From: Pleurodeles waltl
Taxonomy: Eukaryota > Chordata > Amphibia > Caudata > Salamandridae
Direction: 5' to 3'
DNA: 64,000 bases
NCBI RefSeq assembly: GCF_031143425.1
Contig: NC_090445.1
Location: forward strand, 1,576,944,049-1,577,008,048
The position numbers and the translations under genes were made by a program. Below the pieces are notes generated by a model. It saw only the letters and a list, made by a program, of their open reading frames with translations, did no database searches and was not told where the DNA came from. Below, piece after piece: positions 34,321 through 44,299 of the stretch (its first letter is position 1; each line of letters opens with the position of its first letter).

Positions 34321-35903
34321 TGATAACGCGTCCAGCCCTTATAAATTACCTGTACCTGGACACGTTGGAGGTCGGTGAATCTTTTAACTGAGTCGGGCTC
34401 TCCTCATCCTCAATAGTCGAGTCACTCAGATCAATAATCAATAACTGTTGTAATCGGTAATCAGTACTCAATTAATAGATCAATATAACACATCAGAAAT
34501 CAATAACAGTTGGTATTTCGGCGCACCATGACCTTTCAGTCATGAATAACCACACCAGTTTATTAAAAGTTAGTGAATTTATTTCCCTATATTAACAAAG
34601 CTAGCACAATGTATATATGTCTCAAAACAAATTGATATATGTATATGAACATTACTAGCTGTCCATAACGGCGGAAGAAACGCAATCTACGCAAAATCTG
34701 AATAATGATACACTCTGTTATAGCAATGCAAATCACCAATGTGACTAACTGTATTTGACTAATTGCATACATTCGGTCAGCATAACAAGATTTAAATTCT
34801 TCATTATACATTGAATGAATACCTCGACTAACCTCTAATTAGCATTGGCATGTGGGACTTCATGCAAAACGAATTTAGTCAACACAAATTTGGAAAACTT
34901 CTAGCTAGGACCCTATCAAAATAGCAGTTGGTACCTAAAAGGAAAAACACAATGCATAATACATTTATCCTTTCATATTTACCAAATACAATCAGCATTC
35001 AAGAAAAGTCTTCGTCCTTCAGGTACCGGTTGATCAGCATGGGGCAAATTTCAAAGGGGCAAAGTTAAGGGCAAGCTTCCTTGCAGTGGCAAGGAGAATA
35101 GGGCAAAGTTACTGCATGGGCAAGACGGGGGCAAATCAAAGTTAAAGTCTCTAGGGTGAGAATTCTTAAAGTCTCTTTCTCTCAGATAGAGAAAAGGGCA
35201 TCAGGGTGTCGTCCAAAATGGAGTCTGGCATCAGGCTTCAAACTGGCATCGAGGAAAATGGCTGACTTCTCTTTGTCCGGTGAGTTTAAGTAAGAAACAT
35301 TCAAAATTTTGCAGGCTCTTCCATTGGAGGGTTCATAGGTTGGCTTCAAATTGTCCAATCAAAAATTGTCTTTTACTAGCGCTCATTTATGCATACACTG
35401 TCCTTGGAGCCTTGGAACACGAATTGTATCATGGTTTGCCAATTATTCTACTATCTGTACCTTCATTGTCCACACCTGCAGAGACTGACCTTGTATCAAA
35501 GGGGATGTAACCGGCCTAGCACGAAACCTTGGAGATAAGTGTACCAGCCAGTTTCTACTGGAAAAATACAACTTCAAGCAAGAATATATGTTTCATCAAT
35601 TCAAGGAAAAAAATCATGCAGTTAGAATTTGAAACCAAGCAACTAGGCCAAAGCCTGTACTAAATTTAAGCTAAGCAAAACAGTATTCAAACAAGAAATC
35701 ATGGCATACATTTGCGATTATGACGGATTAGTAAAATGTTAATACTTCGTGATTAATAAAGCTCGTTTATAATGATGGCGAACTACCTCGAGGGCACAAT
35801 TTCCCTCGTTCATTATTTCTTTAATTAAAATCACACTTCATTATATGTATTGATCACACGGTATACATGAATATATGTCGGACCTTCTTTTTCTGCGTCA
35901 TCA
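34321..35903 (+). mobile_element. Solo LTR, 1583 bp, with CATG target duplication
   Basis: It starts TGATAACGC and ends GCGTCATCA, so it has TG...CA ends with a short imperfect inverted repeat. CATG lies immediately on both sides (34317-34320 and 35904-35907). The repeat it interrupts has an unoccupied sister copy in this window (ATCATGCCAGGCAGAG at about 33426-33441), which confirms the boundaries. An ATTAATAAAG motif near 35752 could be a polyadenylation signal. No gag, pol or env is present. A 4-bp duplication and TG/CA ends fit an endogenous-retrovirus-type or related LTR. The orientation is inferred from the AATAAA word only. Confidence 0.8.
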
Positions 35904-36000
35904 CATGCCAGGCAGAGTAAGCACTAGTTAGCTAAAATTCAGGTGCGAATGATTTCAGAAGCTTAGCCATTACATCATAATATGATCAGGCTAACAATAG
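35904..36000. repeat. Tandemly duplicated segment, copy B, right part
   Basis: CATGCCAGGCAGAGTAAGCA continues copy B exactly where it was broken at 34320. It runs on through AGCTTAGCCATTACATCATA and ATATGATCAGGCT, as in copy A. Confidence 0.85.
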
Positions 36001-36114
36001 ATATGTAAATATGTCTGGTAATGGGGCACAGTTCCTTTTACTTTTGCATGGTCTAACTCATTGCAGAGCTTGAAGGTTTTTGTATTTATAATTTATATCG
36101 AGACCTGTACTGAT

Positions 36115-38620
36115 ATGATATGATGATATACCTTTATTGCATAATTAATAAAAATCGTTGCAGTCAGAAATTTACATAAATGGTAAAATTGGTAGGCCGG
36201 AAACAACCAACCGTATTTCTAGCTCACACAGAATAAATACAATGGACCCTAGCCAAGGTGTAGGAGGTCCACTTAAAAGGATGGCTGTTTCATCAGGAGA
36301 GATGATTACTTCAAAACTGTCTCTCGTTTTCCGTGCTGTCCATAATGTTCTGCATCTAGGCTGAGCGAGAGAGTACAGTGAAGGAGGTTCTTTAATCTTG
36401 AGCTGAATAGCTCCCTCAGTTTCCAGAGTTTGTTTACGCATGCTTTAACTGGAGTTCTGCTTTTAATATGAATTGTGCTACACATGCCATGTGCTGAGGT
36501 GTCAGTCCTTTGAGATGAAATAGGATGGCTTGTCTGCACGATCGAACGTTGTTTGCGTTGAACATGTTTTTGAGGAATAGTTTGTGACAGAGTGGCAGGG
36601 CATATGCATAGAAGGTGTAGAAAGTCTTCCTGATGATGTGCACATAGCCTGCATTTCCTGTTTTCTGAGGGATTGTGCCATTTTGGGACCATGTCCAGAG
36701 AGGGGAGAAGACCCAACCTGGCTTGCAGCACCTTTATTTTTAGGAATTTATTTAGAGTTTCTCCCAGGTATGCCTGTGTTGTCCGTGTCTTGTACATGTT
36801 TATAGTCATCCATGAGTGGGACCGTGACCTGAACTTATCTTTGTTCTTGCTCCACAATAGAAGTTTGATTTGATTATTTATTAGCTTCTTAAATGTTTTA
36901 GGTAGTAAGGACTTTTGCCACCACTCTTCTGCCTGAAGTTGCTTAATTACTAAGGCAATTTTGACGGACCATGAATTTGAGTCACCAGGCGAGTTCAGGC
37001 CTGATTCCTCCCTGATTAGTACTTTTAGTGTGTTTGGGGGTGCTTGTCTTAATAGAGAGGCATATTTGAGGATAGCTCCGTTCTGTACCAGGGCTTGGTC
37101 TTGTAGCCCGAATTCCAGTCTGAATTGTGCTAGTGAGGAGCTGTGTGGTAGGCTGAAGAGAAGTCGGAAAACTTTATTCTGAGCGATGTTCAAGAAATCA
37201 TTGCTTGCCAGGATAACTTTCTAAGCCGTATGTCACGGATGGCAGGAACTTTGCTCTGATCACCATGAGCAGCGGCCTCCAGGTTGGATTTTGCAGATTT
37301 GTCGACAGTTTTGAAGAGCTGCAAGTTGTGATGCCACTCTGGCTTTCAGGGTGTTTAAATGCAGGCGGTGAGACCACCTTTCCTGCAGACTCCCAGAAAT
37401 GTGTAGCTATTGCTTCTGTCCACAAGCTGTTTTCCCCAGAGCCACTGCTTTTTCTTTATTATGCACTTGCCGAAGATAACTGCCTTGGTTTTCTCACTGC
37501 AACTTGTTGGATTTGCAATACTGATCCAGGGTGTTTAGCAGTCTTTGCAGCCCTGTGCCTGACAGATTCAAGAGGACAGTGTCATCTACATAAAGAAGTG
37601 TGGTTAGAAGTTGGTAGCCTGATTTGGGGGGATGGGAACTGGCAGAGTTCATCTGTGCACACAGGTCTGCAAGATATAGATTGAATAACATCGGGGCTAG
37701 AACGCTACCTTGCTTTACTCCTTTTCCTATTGGAATTTTTTCTGAGACTCTTCCATTGCAGCCAACTTTTACCGCGGTCCAGTTGTCAGAATATAAGAGC
37801 TGAATTCCTTTTAGCAACTTTGGTGGAATATTGAGATCCACTAATTTTTTCCACAATCTGTGCCATTCCACAGAGTCGACGGCTTTAGCAAGATCCACAA
37901 GGTAGGTGTAGAAGGCCATTTTCTTTTTTGTATATATTTCTGCCACCAATGCTAGTGCTACAGAGTTGTCAGTGGTGCATGATGAGGGACAGAAACCCGT
38001 TTGGTTCAGTGGGATTAGGTTCTGTTTGGTAGCCCAGTCTTTTATCTCAACTAGTAGGCACTCTGCGAATATTTTTGCATCAGTGTCGAGGAAGGCGATC
38101 AAGTGATAGCTGTAGATTTCCCATACGGACCTTTCTTGTATATTGGATGGAGAATTGCCCCTTTCCAGGAATCAGGGATTTTATTTTCTGTGATGCAAGA
38201 GGTGAACAGATTACTAAATTGGTTGGACCAAAATTCCAGATCCCACTCGGGAGGCCATTACGGTTGGGGGCCCCATTGGTTCTGCAATGCCTAAGTTGTC
38301 CTTCGATCTGGTGTACTTCAAAGGTTAAGTGATTTGGCTCGTAGTTTAAGTGCGTGTTGCAATCCACCGCTTCCTGACAATCATATAGTTCAGAGATGTA
38401 CTCGATCCAGTTTGCTTCAGGTACGGTGTTGCTTCAAGTCCCTACTGCCCCACATTCCAGTTGGTTGATGATGGACCAAAGGGGGGGGCTGTTTTTTTGT
38501 TTGCATGCCTCCACGACCTGTACTGAAACATATGCTAATTACATTTCAGATTTCAGATTCGGACGGAAAAATAAATTCAATTTAATGTTTTACACCGCAG
38601 ACTCCTAGCAATTTCAGTGA
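36115..38620 (-). mobile_element. Unclassified LINE, reverse transcriptase part
   Basis: On the minus strand a broken ORF holds most of an RT. NQTGFCPSSCTTDNSVAL, AFYTYLVDLAKAVDSVEWHR and GVKQGSVLAPMLFNLYLADL lie in the frame 38102-37494, with the catalytic box LLYVDDTVLL intact. Upstream pieces in 38367-38080 fit the pre-RT linker. Downstream, after a frame change, 37193-36306 encodes a C-terminal region beginning AQNKVFRLLFSLPHSSSLAQ and containing FRLEFGL and a late CRLCAHHQEDFLHLLCICP zinc-knuckle-like motif. The tail is (ATATC)n-like at 36110-36125. The endonuclease is not visible. It differs from the L2-like family in this window; I do not assign a clade. Confidence 0.8.
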
Positions 38621-38828
38621 ATGTCTCATTCCTTTTTCTTGAAAATTTGATTTTGCTTTCTGTGTTTTGAAAGACTAAAATGTGTTACTTTTTGATCCTG
38701 CCACCGTCTGCTGCCTTTTAAGTCAAAGCCTACCCTGTTGTCTGGTTGTTAAAAACCTCTTTTGAGGATTCTGAAAGGTGACCTAAGAATGCATTCTACC
38801 CATTGCTTACCATTGGATTTGTGATTTA

Positions 38829-41800
38829 TGTAGAAAAGTACCCTCTTTCTGGCATGGTTACCCCCACTTTTTTCCTGTTGTCAGTATGTTTTGACTGTTC
38901 TCACTGGGATCCTGCTAACCAGGACCCGAGTAACTATGCTCTCTCTCTTTAAATTTGGTTGCCTGGACCACAAACACACCATATTTGGCATGCAGGTGCC
39001 CCCATATAATTTCCCAGTATATTGTAGCCAGGTGCCCAGGGTATTGGGGCACCAGGGGTCCCCATGGGACACAGCATGTATTATGCCACCCATGGGAAGC
39101 CCATGCAAAATGTATCTGTACGCCTGCCTTTGCACCCTGCGTGAAAGGGCACATGCACCCCTTTCACCACAGGTCATTGCACCAGGTCACTGTAAGTCAC
39201 ACCTATGGTAAGCCCTCCTAGCCCAGAGTGCAGGGTGCAAGTACATGTGTTTCAAGGCACCCCTACAAGAGCAGTGGTGCCCCCACAAACTCCAGCTCCA
39301 TTTTCCTGGACTTCGTGAGTTAGGGGACATCATTTTACATGTGTACTGGACATAGGTCACTATCTACCTTCAGCTACATAATGGTATCTCCAAACCTTGG
39401 CATGTTTGGCATCGAACATGTCAGAATCATACTCCAATAGTGTTGCCAGTATTGGAAGTATGATTCCATACACTCTGGTGGCACCTTAGAGGACCCCCAG
39501 CACTGCTCCTACCAGCTTGCTGGGGTTTTCCAGGCAGCCCAAGCTGCTGCCATACCTCAGACAGGGTTGTGCCCTCCTGCTGCTTGATTAGCTCAAGCCC
39601 AGGAAGGCAGAACAAAGGATTTCCTTTGTGAGAGGGGGGAACAACCTCTCCCTTTGGAAATAGGTTTTACATGACTTGGGAGGAGTAGCCTCCCCAAGCC
39701 ACTGGTATGCTTTAAAGGGCACATTTGGTGCCCTCCTTGCATACACCAGTCTGCACCAGTTCAGGGACTTCTCTGGCATGAAACTGGACAATGGAAAGGG
39801 GAGTGGCCACACCCCTGTGCATCACCACCCCAGTGGTGGTGCCCAGAGCTCCTACAGAGGCTCCCTTGATTCTGCCATCTTGAATTCAAGGTGGGCAGAG
39901 GCCTCTGGGAGCATCTGAGTGGCTAGGTGAGGCAGGTGACCTCCGAGCCCCCTCCTGATAGGTGGTCACCTGGCTAGGTGACCAATCCCCCTTCCAGGGC
40001 TATTATGGTCTCCCTCTCAGGTGGATCCTCAGATTCAGCTTGCAAGATTCCAGCAGGACTCCTCCTCAATGTCTACTTTGACTTCTGGACACTGGGACTG
40101 TGACTGGACCCTCCAGAAACCGACAATCTACATCCATGACTAAGGGGGTCATTCTGACCCTGGCGGTAATTACCGCCATGGCGGAGGTTGGCGGTAGCAC
40201 CGCCAACAGGCTGGCGGTGCTCCGCCGGGCATTCTGACCGCAGCGGTACAGCCGCGGCCAGAAGCGGAAAGCCGGCGGTGTACCGCCGACTTTCCGCTGC
40301 CCATGGGAATCCGCCATGGCGGCGCAGCTTGCTGCACCGCCATGGGGATTCTGACAGCCCATACCGCCATCCTGTTCCTGGCGGTTCACCCGCCATGAAC
40401 AGGATGGCGGTATGGGGTGTCGTGGGGCCCCTGGGGGCCCCTGCAGTGCCCATGCCAATGGCATGGGCACTGCTGGGGCCCCCGTAACAGGGCCCCACAA
40501 AGAATTTCAGTGTCTGCTTTGCAGACACTGAAATTCGCGATGGGTGCAACTGCACCTGTCGCACCTTCCCACTCCGCCGGCTCCATTCTGAGCCGGCTTC
40601 CTCGTGGGAAGGGTGTTTCCCGCTGGGCTGGCGGGCGGACTTTCGGCAGTCGCCCGCCAGCCCAGTGGGAAAGCCAGAATGACCGCCGCGGTCTTTTGAC
40701 CGTGGAGCGGTCTTTCGGCGGGAACCGCTTGGCGGGCGGCGACCGCCGTCCGCCGCGGTCAGAATCACCCCCTAAGTCTCTGCTTGCAACATTGTTTCCA
40801 CAGTTCCTTCCAGCTTCTGCAACATTTCCCCTGCATTACAGGTGGTGTTATGGAGTGGTCCCCTTGGTCCTCTCTACCAGCTGTCCAAGTTTGGTGAAGG
40901 TAAGCCCTTGCATTCCCATGCAGAACAGTACCACTGTGCACTGCAGCTCTTGCAGCTACCAAGGCTTGTTGGCATCTCCTTCAAGGGATCTTCAGGTTTT
41001 GTGTAGCCCCTGCCCCCAGCACTCTTCTGTGTGATGCACAGCACTCTGCGTGCTTCTCCTGTGGCGTGGGACCCTTCTTCAGTTGTGCTGCATAGGCTCC
41101 CGTGCGACTCCTGGGTCCTCTTCCAGTGGGTCTTCCGTGGGGGATGCCTTTTCTTCTGTGGACTCCCTGCCTTGCTGAGGGTCCCCTAGGACTCCCTTCC
41201 ACTGGTTGAATCCTCCTGAACCTTGTTGGTTCCTGGCAGTTCCACCTTTCGTCTATCTCAACTCTTGCCTTTGTCAAGGTTTGTTGGTGGCTTTTCCACG
41301 CCACAGACAGATTGCAATCTTCCATCCGGTGTATGACATCGATTGCATCCTCCAGGAACTCTTCACCAACTCCAGGGCTGCATTGCTAACCGTCTTCGTC
41401 CTACAGTCGACCAACTACTGCAACCACAGACAGGTAGGTAGTGGCTCCTGCCACCACCGGACTCTCCTGCAAGTTCTGGACTTGGTTCCCTTCTTTTTCA
41501 GTTCTTCCTCTCTAGGAACCACTGCTGGTTTCCTGCAGTCCTGTCTGGGTGTTGTATTATCCTTATTTTCCGTCCTTTTGGTGGTTTGGGGAAAATCCGG
41601 TAACTTACTCCTTTCTTCCTGGTCGCTGGGGGGAACTGCGGCACTTTCCTAGTTCCTCCAGCTCCCCTCTACAGATTTCTCTTACCTAGGTTGGGGTCCG
41701 ACATTCACATTCCATTTTTTTAGTATATGGTTTGGGCTCCCCAAAGGGTCGCTATTGTCTATTTCTATTGCACTGTTTTCTACTGCTATTTATGCCTATT

Positions 41801-42133
41801 TCTGATTACTAGTGTACATATTTAGTGTGTTTACTTACCTCCTGTCGTGATATTGCCAATCCAATATGTTTGGTAATTGTGTCACTAAAATAATGTACCT
41901 TTAGTTTTGTAACACTGAGTGTTCCCTTTCATGTGTGTAAGTGATGTGTGATAACAGTGGTATGGCATGAGCTTTGCATGTCTCCTAGATAAGCCTTGGC
42001 TGCTCATCTACAGCTACCTCTAGAGAGCCTGGCTTATAGACACTGCCTACACTACACTAATAGGGGATACCTGGACCTGGATTAAGGTGTAAGTACCTTA
42101 GATACACACCACACACCAGGCCAACTTCCTACA
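38829..42133 (+). repeat. 5' LTR of gypsy B (contains a MITE)
   Basis: It starts TGTAGAAAAGTACCC and ends GGCCAACTTCCTACA, and aligns throughout with the 3' LTR at 59592-62325. Without the 629-bp MITE and its 3-bp duplication it is about 2673 bp, unusually long for a gypsy LTR. The two LTRs differ by many substitutions and small indels, so the insertion is old. Open frames inside (for example 38891-39211, 41206-41652) have no domains. The polyadenylation signal seen in the 3' LTR is AATAAT here (about 41890). Confidence 0.9.
40144..40772. mobile_element. Harbinger-type MITE inside the 5' LTR
   Basis: The termini are GGGGGTCATTCTGACC and, reverse-complemented at the other end, GGGGGTGATTCTGACC. 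The element is flanked on both sides by TAA (40141-40143, 40773-40775), the 3-bp target typical of PIF/Harbinger. The body is GC- and CpG-rich with many GGCGG/CCGCC words and large inverted segments. The 3' LTR lacks it: at about 60850-60865 the flanking words CATCCATGATGAGG and ACTCTGCTTGCAAC run on directly. It has no coding capacity and depends on a transposase supplied elsewhere. Confidence 0.92.
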
Positions 42134-42134
42134 T

Positions 42135-42153
42135 TGGTGGTGCAGCAGTGGGA
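42135..42153 (+). promoter_or_regulatory. Primer-binding site of gypsy B
   Basis: TGGTGGTGCAGCAGTGGGA begins one base after the LTR end. It has the TGG start complementary to a tRNA CCA end. The tRNA itself was not identified. Confidence 0.7.
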
Positions 42154-42371
42154 TAAGCACTCACAACTATCTTACTACTCTGTTACTTGGCACTTCCTCA
42201 GGAAAGACCACTTACTATGTAGGAGTACACACTGTACGTAGTGTCAGGGAATTATTCCCCGACGTTTGGGTAAGCTAGGGGTTTAGGCATAGCCCTTGAT
42301 CCAAACTTCTTTAGGGAGACTAATAGTTAGGGTACTTAGGAACACCTACACCACTCTAACCACAAACCATG
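42154..42371 (+). other. Gypsy B leader before gag, up to the Harbinger insertion
   Basis: Untranslated leader between the primer-binding site and the gag start. It ends with CCATG at 42367-42371, the sequence duplicated by the Harbinger. Confidence 0.6.
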
Positions 42372-43277
42372 GTGGTCATAACAACCCTGGCGGACGGTGT
42401 TAAAGCGGCGGTAAGACCGCCAACAGGTCGGCGGTAAAAATTGTGCAATTATGACCGTGGCGGGAACCACCAACAAAGACAGCCACTTTAACACTCCGTC
42501 TGCCACGGCGGTACAAACAAACAGCGCGGCGGTCACCACCAACAGACAGGCGGGAGACAATGTACCGCCCACAGTATCACAACCTACCAATCCGCCACCT
42601 TTTCCGGGGCGGATTCACAGCGGATAAAAACACGACGGAAACAGCCATTTCAAAGGAAAAACGCTCACCTCTACACACTCCACGAGGAAGGAGGGCACCA
42701 TGGAGCCGGAACTCCATATTCTTCCTGCACTAGTCTTCCTGCTCTTCTACGAGGAGCATCAACGCCGGCGGCGAAGACCACGGTGAGTACTGCACCTATG
42801 ACATAGGGGAGGGGGAGGCAAAAACACAGGGACACAGACACTCAACACCCCAACCCCCACCCCGACCCTCACCCACTACAACACACACACCAATGCTTAT
42901 CTATACATTACAGTAACACCCCCCAACCCCCCCGGAAGAATTCAAAGACAAAAGGAAATGAGTGGAACCATTGTAATATATCAAAATACAGTAAGCAAAT
43001 ATATACATATTACAAATAAATAAACAAATAATACACAATAAACAAATTATACACCACGATTAGTAGTGCAGGTATAGCACCATTCATAGTCCGTGGACCA
43101 CAGGGCCCAAAATGCATGGGCGAGGCCCACACAAGATACCCGATCCAAACTGAGAGAACACTGCAGGGGCATCAGATAGAAATACAACAGGCACCTCATG
43201 GGGAAGGGAAGGGGGGCACCTCAGCCGGATGAGTGCACCACGCCAGATACACGAGGGGGCTCCATGCACATTGATGT
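42372..43277. other. Left subterminal region of the Harbinger
   Basis: GGCGG/CCGCC-rich for the first 260 bp, then C-rich with short CACAC runs (about 42880-42892), then AT-rich (42960-43060). I see no gene. It may hold the 3' end of the broken minus-strand SANT gene. Confidence 0.5.
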
Positions 43278-43690
43278 ATCCTGGGGAGTGCAAAGCCACA
43301 GTCTCTCAAGACTCTACAGTGGGTGGGCTGCCCACTGTACCATCCTGGGGAGTGCAAAGCCACAGTCTCTCAAGTCTCTACAGTGGGTGGTTTGCCCACT
43401 GTTACATCCTGGGGAGTGCAAAGCCACAGTCTCCCAAGTCTCTAAAGTGGGTGGTTTGCCCACTGTTCCATCCTGGGGAGTGCAAAGCCACAGTTTCTCA
43501 AGCCTCTACAGTGGGTGGTTTGCCCACTGTACCATCCTGGGGAGTGCAAAGCCACAGTCTCTCAAGTCTCTACAGTGGGTGGTTTGCCCACTGTTACATC
43601 CTGGGGAGTGCAAAGCCACAGTCTCTCAAGTCTCACAAGTGGGTGGTTTGCCCACTGTTCCATCCTGGGGAGTGGAAAGCCACAGTCACA
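43278..43690. repeat. 64-bp minisatellite, seven starts at exact spacing
   Basis: ATCCTGGGGAGTGCAAAGCC begins at 43278, 43342, 43406, 43470, 43534, 43598 and 43662 (the last with GTGGAAAGCC), a spacing of exactly 64 bp every time. Units differ by a few substitutions. Because 64 is not a multiple of three and the unit lacks stops, plus-strand frames 43198-43833 and 43229-44092 stay open through the array; I treat them as by-products. Confidence 0.95.
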
Positions 43691-43869
43691 CAAGTGGATG
43701 CATGTCTCCACTGGTTCTGGAGGGGGACTGGTGCCCAGAGTGCTTCATCCTGTGCAGGAAAGACGGAGTGGATGCAAGTCTCCACTGGTTCTGGAGGGGG
43801 ACTGGTGCCCAGAGTGCAGTACTCACCCCGTGACGGTCCCTGTTGCGTCACTGCCCGTGCTGCAAATGG

Positions 43870-44265
43870 GCTAGCGGTGCTTTCCATGGCGGTCTTTGCC
43901 CTGTTCAGCGGTCTTTGCCCTGTTCAGCGGTGCTTGAGTTGCCAGTGTCTGACCTGTTCAGCGGTGCTTTCCATGGCAGTCTTTGCCCTGTTCAGCGGTC
44001 TTTGCCCTGTTCAGCGGTGCTTGAGTTGCCAGTGTCTGACCTGTTCAGCTGTGCTTTCCATGGCGGTCTTTGCCCTGTTCAGCGGTGCTTGAGTTGCCAG
44101 TGTCTGACCTGTTCAGCGGTGCTGTCCATGACGGTCTTTGCCCTGTTCAGCAGTCCTTGGCCTGTTCAGCGGTGCTTGAGTTGCCAGTGTCTGACCTGTT
44201 CAGCGGTGCTTTTCATGGCGGTCTTTGCCCTGTTCAGGGTCTTTGCCCTGTTCAGCAGTCCTTGC
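43870..44265. repeat. CTGTTCAGCGGT minisatellite, units about 67-88 bp
   Basis: AGCGGTGCTTTCCATGG-type words recur at about 43873, 43960, 44048, 44115 and 44201, each with CTTTGCCCTGTTCAGC and GAGTTGCCAGTGTCTGACCT blocks. Unit length varies by duplication of an inner TTTGCCCTGTTCAGCGGTC piece. Confidence 0.85.
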
Positions 44266-44299
44266 CAAGGCGGTCCGTCATTGCCCAGCAGGGCTGTGG

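Noticed and set aside
34587..34811. 74-codon hydrophobic minus-strand frame, possible small membrane protein
   Set aside because: It lies inside the solo LTR in AT-rich DNA, where hydrophobic chance frames are expected.
43278..43690. CRISPR-like array
   Set aside because: Units are directly adjacent 64-bp repeats with no unique spacers, inside a eukaryotic transposon.
43198..44092. Plus-strand open frames of 211 and 287 codons with a 64-residue period
   Set aside because: Product of the 64-bp stop-free minisatellite read through three frames; no recognisable protein.
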